Part shown: positions 8,493 to 14,231 of the stretch, piece by piece
Numbering within the stretch: position 1 is the first letter of the stretch
Layout: each line of letters begins with the position of its first letter
Assembly (NCBI GenBank): GCA_018065145.1
Contig: JAGHTW010000083.1
Location: 1-47,942 of the forward strand
Origin: Candidatus Prevotella equi
Lineage (GTDB): Bacteria; Bacteroidota; Bacteroidia; Bacteroidales; Bacteroidaceae
Direction of reading: 5' to 3'
DNA: 47,942 bases
Translations under genes and position numbers: made by a program
The notes under the pieces: generated by a model
What the model was told of the DNA's origin: nothing
Database searches by the model: none
The model's input: only the letters and a program-made list of their open reading frames with translations

Positions 8493-9656
8493 CTATATAT
8501 TATTTTCTTCTTTACTATTCTCACTATCCGCAACTAATCGGTCGGTGAGTTTGGACTCTATTTCCTCAATTGTCGGAATCATACCTTCGACCTTTGTGGG
8601 ATAGAGTTTCTCCAATTCGTACTCGGAGATGCCGATGGGTTGGTTGCAACCTTCGAGGGAGTATTGAGCGAGAAGGTTGTCTTTGCTCTTGCACACCAGT
8701 ATGCCGATGGTGGGGTTGTGGTGGGGTTGCTTGAGTATATGATTGCATGCAACAACGTAGCCTGTAAGCTGACCGGTGTCGGGAAAGTCGAACTCGCCAG
8801 TTTTTACCTCTATCACCACATAGCAGTTGAGCGGAATATGGAAGAACAATAGGTCAACGAACTTCTCCTTTGTGCCAATAGGCAGACGATATTCGTTGCC
8901 TACGTACGAGAAACCAGTACCCAATTCCAGGAGAAATTCGGTTATGTTCTTAAGCAAGGCTTTCTTTAACTGTTTCTCATTGTACTTGCCAGTGATGCCC
9001 GCAAAAGCAAAGTTGTAGGGGTCTTTGGTGATCTCATTGGCAAGGTCGCTCATCGGTTCGGGAAGGGTGCTGGTGAAATTGTTCAACGCTTTTCCTTCAC
9101 GCTCGTAGAGATTGGTGGAAATGAAGTTGAGTAGCATGTCGCGACTCCAGCCTTCTTGAATCGTCTTGCGAACGAAGAAGAGTGCCTTTTGAGGTTCATT
9201 TTTGTATTTATCTATCAAATAGCGATAGTGTCCCCAAGGAATAGCAAAGATATCAACGCCTAGCGACTTAACGAGGCTGTCGGCCAATTCATCCACAAGT
9301 TGTGGAGTAATTAGTTTTTCCGCTTTGTCCAATTGCTCCACAAGTTGTGGAGTAAATTTATCTGTACATGGAAAGAGCAGATAAAAGTTCTTCATATAGA
9401 GAATGTTCGTCTCTGAAAAACATGTTGCTTCAGGCATCATGTCCTTCAAATCTGCGCTGAGGTTCTTCATGAACTTATCACCCCATCGCGCTTCTGCCTT
9501 TAGCGCCACGATGTCACGTCCAAGGCTCCAGTAGAATCGTAACATCTCCTTATTCACCTTGACAGCAGCCTTCACTTGACTCTGGCGGTATCTCTTTGAA
9601 AGGTCGGCAATCCAATCTTTGTACTGTCTATCAATGATTGTTATATTTTTGCTCAT
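8493..9656 (-). CDS. YhcG/DUF1016-family PD-(D/E)XK nuclease
   Basis: The protein has 387 residues counted from the ATG at 9656. An upstream in-frame ATG at 9686 lies inside repeat copy 2 and would add ten residues. I prefer 9656 because homologs begin MSKN-like and the upstream residues are repeat-encoded. An N-terminal helical DUF1016 domain (about 1-170) is followed by a C-terminal PD-(D/E)XK nuclease fold, with D268 in KFVDLLFFH and E283-x-K285 in VIEVKTGEF. The family is associated with defence islands and restriction loci. Oddly, a 15-residue unit beginning TPQLV occurs twice in tandem (about residues 102-121). The gene lies between two ~110-bp direct repeats, suggesting it can be gained or lost as a unit. 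Its target is unknown. Confidence 0.9.
   Translation of the reverse strand: MSKNITIIDRQYKDWIADLSKRYRQSQVKAAVKVNKEMLRFYWSLGRDIVALKAEARWGDKFMKNLSADLKDMMPEATCFSETNILYMKNFYLLFPCTDKFTPQLVEQLDKAEKLITPQLVDELADSLVKSLGVDIFAIPWGHYRYLIDKYKNEPQKALFFVRKTIQEGWSRDMLLNFISTNLYEREGKALNNFTSTLPEPMSDLANEITKDPYNFAFAGITGKYNEKQLKKALLKNITEFLLELGTGFSYVGNEYRLPIGTKEKFVDLLFFHIPLNCYVVIEVKTGEFDFPDTGQLTGYVVACNHILKQPHHNPTIGILVCKSKDNLLAQYSLEGCNQPIGISEYELEKLYPTKVEGMIPTIEEIESKLTDRLVADSENSKEENNI
9292..9355. repeat. In-frame 45-bp tandem repeat with palindrome inside the DUF1016 gene
   Basis: The 15-bp perfect palindrome TCCACAA-G-TTGTGGA occurs at 9292-9306 and 9337-9351, and identity extends over 19 bp in each copy. The spacing of exactly 45 bp keeps the frame and duplicates a TPQLV(D/E) peptide. 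Confidence 0.9.
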
Positions 9657-9676
9657 TCCATATCTGTTTATTATGT

Positions 9677-9787
9677 AAGCGTCCATAAACGCTTTTTATT
9701 CTAATATGTCTCCGGCGATACGCACTGGTGCGGCTCCTCTTTCTTTTTCAGCCTTGCGGAGCAGCGGCTGTTCTTTATATTAACGGA
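9677..9787. repeat. Long palindromic repeat, copy 2 (upstream of the yhcG-type gene)
   Basis: This is the second copy of the ~110-bp element. The conserved core is at 9704-9732. On the minus strand it reads CGCACCAGTGCG...GGAGACATA, 20-50 nt before the nuclease start codon. The direct orientation relative to copy 1 makes the intervening gene a potential excisable unit. Confidence 0.85.
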
Positions 9788-9811
9788 GATGAGTCCGTGT
9801 TATTATATTAT

Positions 9812-10285
9812 TTACACCTCGCAATACAATTCATACAAGCCTACTGCACCAAGATGCCACAGCTTTGTATTCTCTTGTTGTAACTGTTGGTATGTTGGAG
9901 AGGCATAGAAACGTTGCATTGCCTCGCTTATGCTGCAATGTGTCTTTTCTGCAATGATGGCAGCTACATTTGCTATCTTTCCGGGAAGGAAAAGATGCAG
10001 GTTTTGTTGAGTTACTTCAAGACATTTTAGACTGTCGCCCGTCTTGTCAATGCCAGATGTGTTCATTTGAAGTTTGACGTCTAATTTCAGCATGTCATCT
10101 ATTTCCTCCATGAGCCACTGACGACTTTGTGTGTGAAGCACTTCAAAGTTATCTGACAGATAAGATGCAACACCGCTATCGAAGAACAGACGTGCAACAT
10201 CTGCGCCATCCATTCCTTTGGCTACCTTATATTGCTCAATGCAGAAAGCCAGAAAGTACGATTTATCTTGATCTTTCTTTGACAT
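9812..10285 (-). CDS. DUF3791-like two-domain protein, probable toxin-antitoxin component
   Basis: This is a 157-residue soluble protein. The N-terminal ~65 residues (FLAFCIEQYKVAKGMDGADV, then EVLHTQSRQWLMEEIDDML) match the DUF3791 pattern as I remember it. That family is usually ~70 residues long and paired with toxin-like genes. A second segment (about 105-157, with IIAEKTHCSISEAMQRFYAS and TKLWHLGAVGLYELY) resembles another small antitoxin-type domain usually encoded separately. This gene may therefore be a fusion of two parts. It sits between DUF2442 and the DUF1016 nuclease, with a conserved leader element 18 nt before its start codon. No toxin catalytic motif is visible. Confidence 0.75.
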   Translation of the reverse strand: MSKKDQDKSYFLAFCIEQYKVAKGMDGADVARLFFDSGVASYLSDNFEVLHTQSRQWLMEEIDDMLKLDVKLQMNTSGIDKTGDSLKCLEVTQQNLHLFLPGKIANVAAIIAEKTHCSISEAMQRFYASPTYQQLQQENTKLWHLGAVGLYELYCEV

Positions 10286-10303
10286 GTTGTTTCATTTGTT
10301 TTG

Positions 10304-10333
10304 TTATGTCTCCAGCTTTACGCAACTGGTGCG
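10304..10333. repeat. Leader-element core, copy 3
   Basis: The core sequence TTATGTCTCCAGCTTTACGC plus AACTGGTGCG matches the core of copies 1 and 2. On the minus strand CCAG and CTGG can pair around a ~10-nt loop. The element ends 18 nt before the DUF3791-like start codon. Confidence 0.75.
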
Positions 10334-10343
10334 TTGTCATTTC

Positions 10344-10610
10344 TTACTGCAGATACACTACAGAGTCTTCGGTAGGAGTCCTGCTGCAAAGGTTAGAATT
10401 TGCGAACATGCCTTCGTAGCTTAGGTCTTCGTCAATTTGTGGCCAATGAATGCCAGAGTAAGAGAGGTAGAAATCCTCTCTCTCTGCCTTGGAGGCATGC
10501 AGCAGTGATGGCCATAGTTCAAGACTATAGCTTGCTATCTGACCGTCTTTTGTCTGTGCATAGACAGCTGTGTCATCTATCCAGACTTTCTCTATCAATT
10601 TCGTATTCAT
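10344..10610 (-). CDS. DUF2442 domain protein
   Basis: This is an 88-residue protein. The central GIHWPQIDEDLSYEG segment is the hallmark of DUF2442 (G-I-H-W-P-x-x-D-E-D-I/L). The family is a small, often DUF4160-linked component thought to form a toxin-antitoxin-like pair. The ATG at 10608-10610 is 9 bp after the DUF4160 stop, so the two are one transcriptional unit. The C-terminal ~20 residues beyond the DUF are not recognisable. Confidence 0.85.
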   Translation of the reverse strand: MNTKLIEKVWIDDTAVYAQTKDGQIASYSLELWPSLLHASKAEREDFYLSYSGIHWPQIDEDLSYEGMFANSNLCSRTPTEDSVVYLQ

Positions 10611-10619
10611 AGGCTGTCT

Positions 10620-10853
10620 TTATTTCTGGAAATAATTATTCCAACGTTCTGATATTACTTCTATGTTCTCTTCTATGATAGATTCAACGAGTTTCAGTTC
10701 ATGTTTCTTAAAACCATGATTATAAACTAACTTTATATTTTCTATGTTGTACTTCGCTTCATGACCATCTTTCAATACATGCACATGTATAGGTTCATGA
10801 TCATCAGAATAGAACATAAATCTAAATCCGAAGAATATGAATATCGTAGGCAT
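10620..10853 (-). CDS. DUF4160 domain protein
   Basis: This is a 77-residue protein starting at the ATG at 10851-10853 (MPTI, the standard DUF4160 start). The frame extends upstream to a TTG but that is unlikely to be used. Family landmarks are MPTIFIFFGFRFMFYSDDHE, then PIHVHV, and a C-terminal WNNYF. DUF4160 and DUF2442 genes commonly occur side by side, as here, and are suspected toxin-antitoxin partners without a settled biochemical activity. It is the first gene of the accessory cluster. A -7-like box at 10927-10934 and leader-element copy 4 precede it. Confidence 0.85.
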   Translation of the reverse strand: MPTIFIFFGFRFMFYSDDHEPIHVHVLKDGHEAKYNIENIKLVYNHGFKKHELKLVESIIEENIEVISERWNNYFQK

Positions 10854-10882
10854 AACGAACAAATTTATTCAACTTAATGATC

Positions 10883-10910
10883 TTATCTCCAGCTTACCGC
10901 AACTGGTGCG
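10883..10910. repeat. Leader-element core, copy 4
   Basis: The sequence TCTTATCTCCAGCTTACCGC plus AACTGGTGCG is a fourth copy of the core. It would lie within the first ~50 nt of the DUF4160-DUF2442 transcript if the box at 10927-10934 is the promoter. It ends 29 nt before the start codon. Confidence 0.7.
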
Positions 10911-10926
10911 TGGGGATTTTCATGCA

Positions 10927-10934
10927 CAAAGGTA
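10927..10934 (-). promoter_or_regulatory. Probable -7 box for the DUF4160 cluster
   Basis: Read on the minus strand this is TACCTTTG, matching TAnnTTTG. No clear TTTG -33 box lies 19-21 bp upstream, so it is only a candidate. Confidence 0.45.
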
Positions 10935-11039
10935 ATAAAAAAAGTTGGAAGGGAGGTGTTTTTCTGGGTTTTGTGTTGATTTATTTGTGAATTTTAGAAA
11001 AAAGACGAGGGTTTCGTGTGATTTTTGTGATAAAATCAT

Positions 11040-11047
11040 TAATTTTG
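11040..11047 (+). promoter_or_regulatory. Probable -7 box for the 130-residue gene
   Basis: TAATTTTG matches TAnnTTTG and lies 57 bp before the ATG at 11105. The -33 region is poor (TGTG at 11017). It also argues that the frame's apparent start at 11018 is upstream of the transcript. Confidence 0.5.
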
Positions 11048-11104
11048 CATTTGCGTTTTCTCGCGAAACGACAAAAAACAAATGAAATAGAAATAATCGT
11101 AGTT

Positions 11105-11497
11105 ATGGGTAGAAATAAATATTCACAGCAGGAAATAGGACAGATTGCCAAACTCTTGCGCATGAAGTGTAAGGCGAATAGACTGAAACAAAAGGAGATT
11201 CGACATGAGCTGCGTACGGAGTTTGAGTTTAATATCTCTGACTTCAACGAGCAGGGGAAACCGTTTGGTCCTGATGAGTTGTATGCTGCTATTGATCGTA
11301 GGGCTATTCAAATTCTTGATGATGCTACGATAGCTGATATGAAGGCAAAGCGCGAAAGGGATAGGATGCGCGATGCGGAGGCGGCGGAGGCTGCAAGGCA
11401 ACAGGCTATCGCTAACGGAGAACTGCAACCGGAACCAGAGACAACGGACTGGCAACAGGCAATGAAGGAATGGAATGAATACTATGATAATGCATAG
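11105..11497 (+). CDS. Small conserved basic/acidic protein of unknown function
   Basis: The protein has 130 residues from the ATG at 11105 (MGRNKYSQQEI). The longer frame from 11018 includes the promoter and is rejected. There is no membrane segment. The N-terminal half is basic (KLLRMKCKANRLKQKEIRHE) and the C-terminal half is a helical region rich in A, E and R (ERDRMRDAEAAEAARQQAIA), probably a coiled coil. I recall similar short proteins in Prevotella and Bacteroides genomes without known function. The stop codon TAG is the first unit of the heptamer array that follows. Confidence 0.7.
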   Translation: MGRNKYSQQEIGQIAKLLRMKCKANRLKQKEIRHELRTEFEFNISDFNEQGKPFGPDELYAAIDRRAIQILDDATIADMKAKRERDRMRDAEAAEAARQQAIANGELQPEPETTDWQQAMKEWNEYYDNA

Positions 11498-11569
11498 TTC
11501 ATAGTTCATAATGCATAGTTCATAATTCATAGTTCATAGTTCATAGTTCATAATGCATAATTCATAATT
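11493..11569 (+). repeat. Heptamer array (CATAGTT/CATAATG/CATAATT) x11
   Basis: Eleven contiguous 7-bp units cover 77 bp with no interruption. The variants are CATAGTT, CATAATG and CATAATT. The first unit carries the TAG stop codon of the upstream gene, so the array begins inside the coding sequence. Confidence 0.95.
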
Positions 11570-11583
11570 ATTTGTTCAAAAAA

Positions 11584-11625
11584 AACTCGGTCGTAAGAAT
11601 GTGTTGACAAACTTACGACCGAGTT
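11584..11625. terminator. Bidirectional intrinsic terminator between convergent genes
   Basis: A perfect 14-bp inverted repeat, AACTCGGTCGTAAG / CTTACGACCGAGTT, with a 14-nt spacer. A-rich sequence lies on the left and T-rich sequence on the right, so it can terminate both the 130-residue gene and pgk. Confidence 0.92.
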
Positions 11626-11640
11626 GTTATTTTATAGCAC

Positions 11641-11689
11641 TATGCACTATGCACTATGCACTATGCACTATGCACTATGCACTATGCAC
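11641..11689 (-). repeat. Heptamer array (TATGCAC) x7
   Basis: Seven perfect tandem copies of TATGCAC. On the minus strand, the coding strand of pgk, they read as CATAGTG, so this array is oriented opposite to the one at 11493 and follows the pgk stop in the sense direction. Confidence 0.97.
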
Positions 11690-11708
11690 TATAATTATGC
11701 ATTATAAA

Positions 11709-12974
11709 TTATGCATTAACTGCTGCTACGCCTGGGAGTACCTTACCCTCGATAGCTTCGAGGAGTGCACCACCGCCAGTAGAGATGTATGAAACCTTGT
11801 CAGCGAGGCCGAACTTGTTTACACATGCTACAGAGTCACCACCACCGATGAGTGAGAATGCACCTTCTGCTGTTGCTTCTGCGATTGCCTCGCCGATAGC
11901 ACGTGAACCTGGTGTGAACTCGTCGCACTCGAAACAGCCTGCAGGACCGTTCCAAAGGATTGTCTTAGCGCCCTTGATAGCCTCAGCGAACTTCTGACGG
12001 CTGATAGGACCTGCGTCAAGACCTTCGAACTCTGCTGGGATATTGTCTGATGGGAATGTCTCTACCTTTGCACCCTCCTTAACAGAGAATGTAGAGAAGT
12101 CATAGCCTGTGCAGCATACTGAGTCAACACCGAGAACGAGCTCTACGCCGTTCTTCTTTGCCATCTCTTCTACACCGAGTGCTACGTCGAGCTTGTCCAT
12201 CTCAACGATAGACTGACCGATCTCACCATTGTGAGCCTTAGCGAATGTGTATGTCATACCACCGCAAAGGATGAGCTTGTCAACCTTGCCGAGGAGGTTC
12301 TCAATGATACCAATCTTTGATGATACCTTTGAACCACCCATGATAGCAACGAATGGACGCTGGATGTTGTTGAGAACGTTGTCAACAGCCTTTACCTCCT
12401 TCTCCATGAGGAGACCGAGCATCTTATTGTCTGCGTCGAAGTAATCAGCGATAACTGCTGTAGAAGCGTGCTTGCGGTGTGCAGTACCGAAGGCGTCCAT
12501 TACCCAGCAGTCAGCGTAAGAAGCGAGTTTCTTTGCAAACTCCTTCTGTGACTCCTTCATTGCCTTCTTTGCCTCGTCAAACTCTGGAGTACCCTTCTCA
12601 ACACCTACTGGCTTACCTTCCTCTTCTGGATAGTAACGGAGGTTCTCAAGGAGAAGTACCTCGCCTGGCTTGAGGGCTGCTGCCTCTGCGTCTGCCTTCT
12701 GACAGTCAGCAACGAACTTTACAGGTGTACCGAGCTTCTCTGATACTGCGTCAACAATCTGACCGAGTGAAAGCTCTGGCTTTACCTTGCCCTTTGGCTT
12801 ACCCATGTGAGACATGATGATAAGAGAACCACCCTTCTCAAGAATGAGCTTGAGAGTTGGGAGAGCACCCATGATACGTGTGTCGTCTGTAATCTTACCT
12901 TCCTTAAGAGGCACATTGAAGTCCACGCGAACGATAGCCTTCTTGCCAGCAAAATTGTAATCGTTGATTTTCAT
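11709..12974 (-). CDS. pgk: Phosphoglycerate kinase
   Basis: This 421-residue cytosolic glycolytic enzyme transfers the acyl phosphate of 1,3-bisphosphoglycerate to ADP. The start is the ATG at 12974 ([20 protein letters not shown]). The open frame runs 49 codons further upstream, but that part has no family similarity and covers the promoter region. Visible landmarks are [10 protein letters not shown] near the N-terminus, SHMGKPKG (~60), the adenine-binding [19 protein letters not shown] (~215), WNGPAGCFE (~340) and the C-terminal GGGDSVA and STGGGALLE. Its length fits bacterial PGKs. Its terminal codons, GTT AAT GCA TAA, merge into a heptamer-type repeat. It is transcribed alone, with the terminator at 11584-11625. 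Confidence 0.98.
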   Translation of the reverse strand: MKINDYNFAGKKAIVRVDFNVPLKEGKITDDTRIMGALPTLKLILEKGGSLIIMSHMGKPKGKVKPELSLGQIVDAVSEKLGTPVKFVADCQKADAEAAALKPGEVLLLENLRYYPEEEGKPVGVEKGTPEFDEAKKAMKESQKEFAKKLASYADCWVMDAFGTAHRKHASTAVIADYFDADNKMLGLLMEKEVKAVDNVLNNIQRPFVAIMGGSKVSSKIGIIENLLGKVDKLILCGGMTYTFAKAHNGEIGQSIVEMDKLDVALGVEEMAKKNGVELVLGVDSVCCTGYDFSTFSVKEGAKVETFPSDNIPAEFEGLDAGPISRQKFAEAIKGAKTILWNGPAGCFECDEFTPGSRAIGEAIAEATAEGAFSLIGGGDSVACVNKFGLADKVSYISTGGGALLEAIEGKVLPGVAAVNA

Positions 12975-13024
12975 CTTTTTAATCCTTATTAAATAAAATA
13001 ATGTGTTTTGTCTTATTTTGAGTG

Positions 13025-13032
13025 CAAAAGTA
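13025..13032 (-). promoter_or_regulatory. Probable -7 box for pgk
   Basis: The minus strand reads TACTTTTG, matching TAnnTTTG, about 50 bp before the pgk ATG. The -33 box is poor. Confidence 0.5.
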
Positions 13033-13114
13033 CAAAATATTTTTTGAAAATGATGCCTTATGCTTACATTATTTCTTGTTTTGACCGCATTTTCTTTCAT
13101 TATGCTAAGCAGAG

Positions 13115-13146
13115 TTTGCAAATGTCAGAAAAATAGATTAACTTTG
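13115..13146 (+). promoter_or_regulatory. Bacteroidetes-type promoter of the KdsC-like gene
   Basis: TTTG at 13115-13118, a 20-bp spacer, then TAACTTTG at 13139-13146. Both boxes are perfect, so a start site near 13152 and a ~60-nt leader are expected. Confidence 0.8.
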
Positions 13147-13210
13147 CAAAGCAAATGCGTACATGGTGACATGGTATGTTATATAGTGAAATTTTAATGT
13201 TGCTCATTGC

Positions 13211-13729
13211 ATGATAAACTACGATTTAACGAAGATAACGACGATAATCTTTGATGTTGATGGTGTGTTGTCAAAGAGTACTATCCCGATGAGTGCTGAG
13301 GGTAGTCCTATGCGCACGGTGAATATCAAGGATGGTTATGCTATTCAGTTGGCAATAAAGATGGGACTGCGTCTGGTGATACTCAGCGGTGGTACGGATA
13401 AGGCGGTGGAACAGCGCTATTCTAAGTTGGGTATGAAGGATATCTTTATGTCTTGCGGTGTGAAGATACAGAAGTATCGTGCCTATTGCGAGGAGAATGG
13501 CATAAAGGATGAGGAGGTGATTTATGTTGGCGATGACATACCTGACTACGAGATAATGAAGGTTGTGGGATGTCCTTGCTGTCCTCATGACGCTTGTGGC
13601 GACATTCGTGAGATAAGTCGTTATGTGAGTCCTTATGATGGTGGCATGGGCTGCGCAAGGGATATCATAGAACAGGTGCTTAGGGCACGCGGACAATGGC
13701 TGTCAAGCGCCAAGGCGTTTGGATGGTGA
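13211..13729 (+). CDS. KdsC-like HAD phosphatase (KDO-8-phosphate phosphatase family)
   Basis: This 172-residue cytosolic HAD-superfamily phosphatase without a cap domain has the size and motif set of KdsC, which removes phosphate from KDO-8-P for lipopolysaccharide core synthesis. HAD motif I is FDVDGVLS (residues 14-21), motif II LSGG (~58-61) and motif IV VGDDIPDYE (~107-115). KdsC-type enzymes normally act as tetramers with the C-terminal tail closing the neighbouring active site. No kdsA or kdsB gene is adjacent, so the substrate is inferred from family. A strong promoter precedes it, and a heptamer array follows the stop. Confidence 0.85.
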   Translation: MINYDLTKITTIIFDVDGVLSKSTIPMSAEGSPMRTVNIKDGYAIQLAIKMGLRLVILSGGTDKAVEQRYSKLGMKDIFMSCGVKIQKYRAYCEENGIKDEEVIYVGDDIPDYEIMKVVGCPCCPHDACGDIREISRYVSPYDGGMGCARDIIEQVLRARGQWLSSAKAFGW

Positions 13730-13738
13730 ACTTTTCAA

Positions 13739-13780
13739 ATTGAAAATTGAAAATTGAAAATTGAAAGTTGAAAATTGAAA
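13739..13780 (+). repeat. Heptamer array (ATTGAAA/GTTGAAA) x6
   Basis: Six tandem 7-bp units (one variant, GTTGAAA) begin 10 bp after the KdsC-like gene stop. They are in the sense orientation relative to that gene. Confidence 0.95.
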
Positions 13781-13790
13781 ATTATGATTA

Positions 13791-13815
13791 CCTCTAACCC
13801 CTAACCTCTAACCCC
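13791..13815 (+). repeat. Heptamer array CCTCTAA/CCCCTAA (3.5 units)
   Basis: CCTCTAA, CCCCTAA, CCTCTAA and a partial CCCC end 6 nt before the thioesterase ATG, where a ribosome-binding site would be. No purine-rich Shine-Dalgarno is present. Confidence 0.9.
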
Positions 13816-13821
13816 AAAAAC

Positions 13822-14211
13822 ATGGAATATTTATTTGAACATAAAGATAAAGTTCGCGATTATGAATGCGACTTACAGGGAATAGTAAACAATGCAAACT
13901 ATCAGCATTACCTGGAGCATGCTCGTCATGAGTTTCTGCTGTCAAAGAATGTTAGTTTTGCGGAGTTGCACGAGCAGGGCATTGACTGCGTGGTGTCTGG
14001 TATTGAGATGCGTTTCAAGGTGCCTTTGAAGAGTCGTGATGAGTACGCGGTGCGTATCAACTTAAAGAAGGAAGGGTTGAGATATATCTTCCTTCAGGAT
14101 ATCTATCGTCTGTCGGATGATAAGCTTTGCCTTAAGGCGAAGGTGGAGGCGGTGTGCATAGTTAATGGTCGCTTAGGTGATACTGACATTCTTATGAAGG
14201 CACTGCAATAA
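13822..14211 (+). CDS. Hotdog-fold acyl-CoA thioesterase (YbgC/4-hydroxybenzoyl-CoA thioesterase type)
   Basis: This is a 129-residue single-domain hotdog protein. The N-terminal sequence DYECDLQGIVNNANYQHYLE followed by AR matches the YbgC/4HBT active-site region, in which a conserved Asp is usual; here the acidic residue is the D of ECDLQG. Members hydrolyse short- or medium-chain acyl-CoA or acyl-ACP. The gene ends 20 bp before the kinase-RapZ gene, so the two are likely co-transcribed. The substrate is unknown. Confidence 0.88.
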   Translation: MEYLFEHKDKVRDYECDLQGIVNNANYQHYLEHARHEFLLSKNVSFAELHEQGIDCVVSGIEMRFKVPLKSRDEYAVRINLKKEGLRYIFLQDIYRLSDDKLCLKAKVEAVCIVNGRLGDTDILMKALQ

Positions 14212-14231
14212 TAAACGGATAGGAGCGTCTT

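Noticed and set aside
8373..10910. Integron gene-cassette array
   Set aside because: The gene layout is suggestive, but no GTTRRRY/RYYYAAC core sites and no integrase gene are visible; kept only as a loose alternative in a finding.
11018..11104. N-terminal extension of the 130-residue protein
   Set aside because: It covers the TAATTTTG promoter box, and the peptide is unlike the downstream protein.
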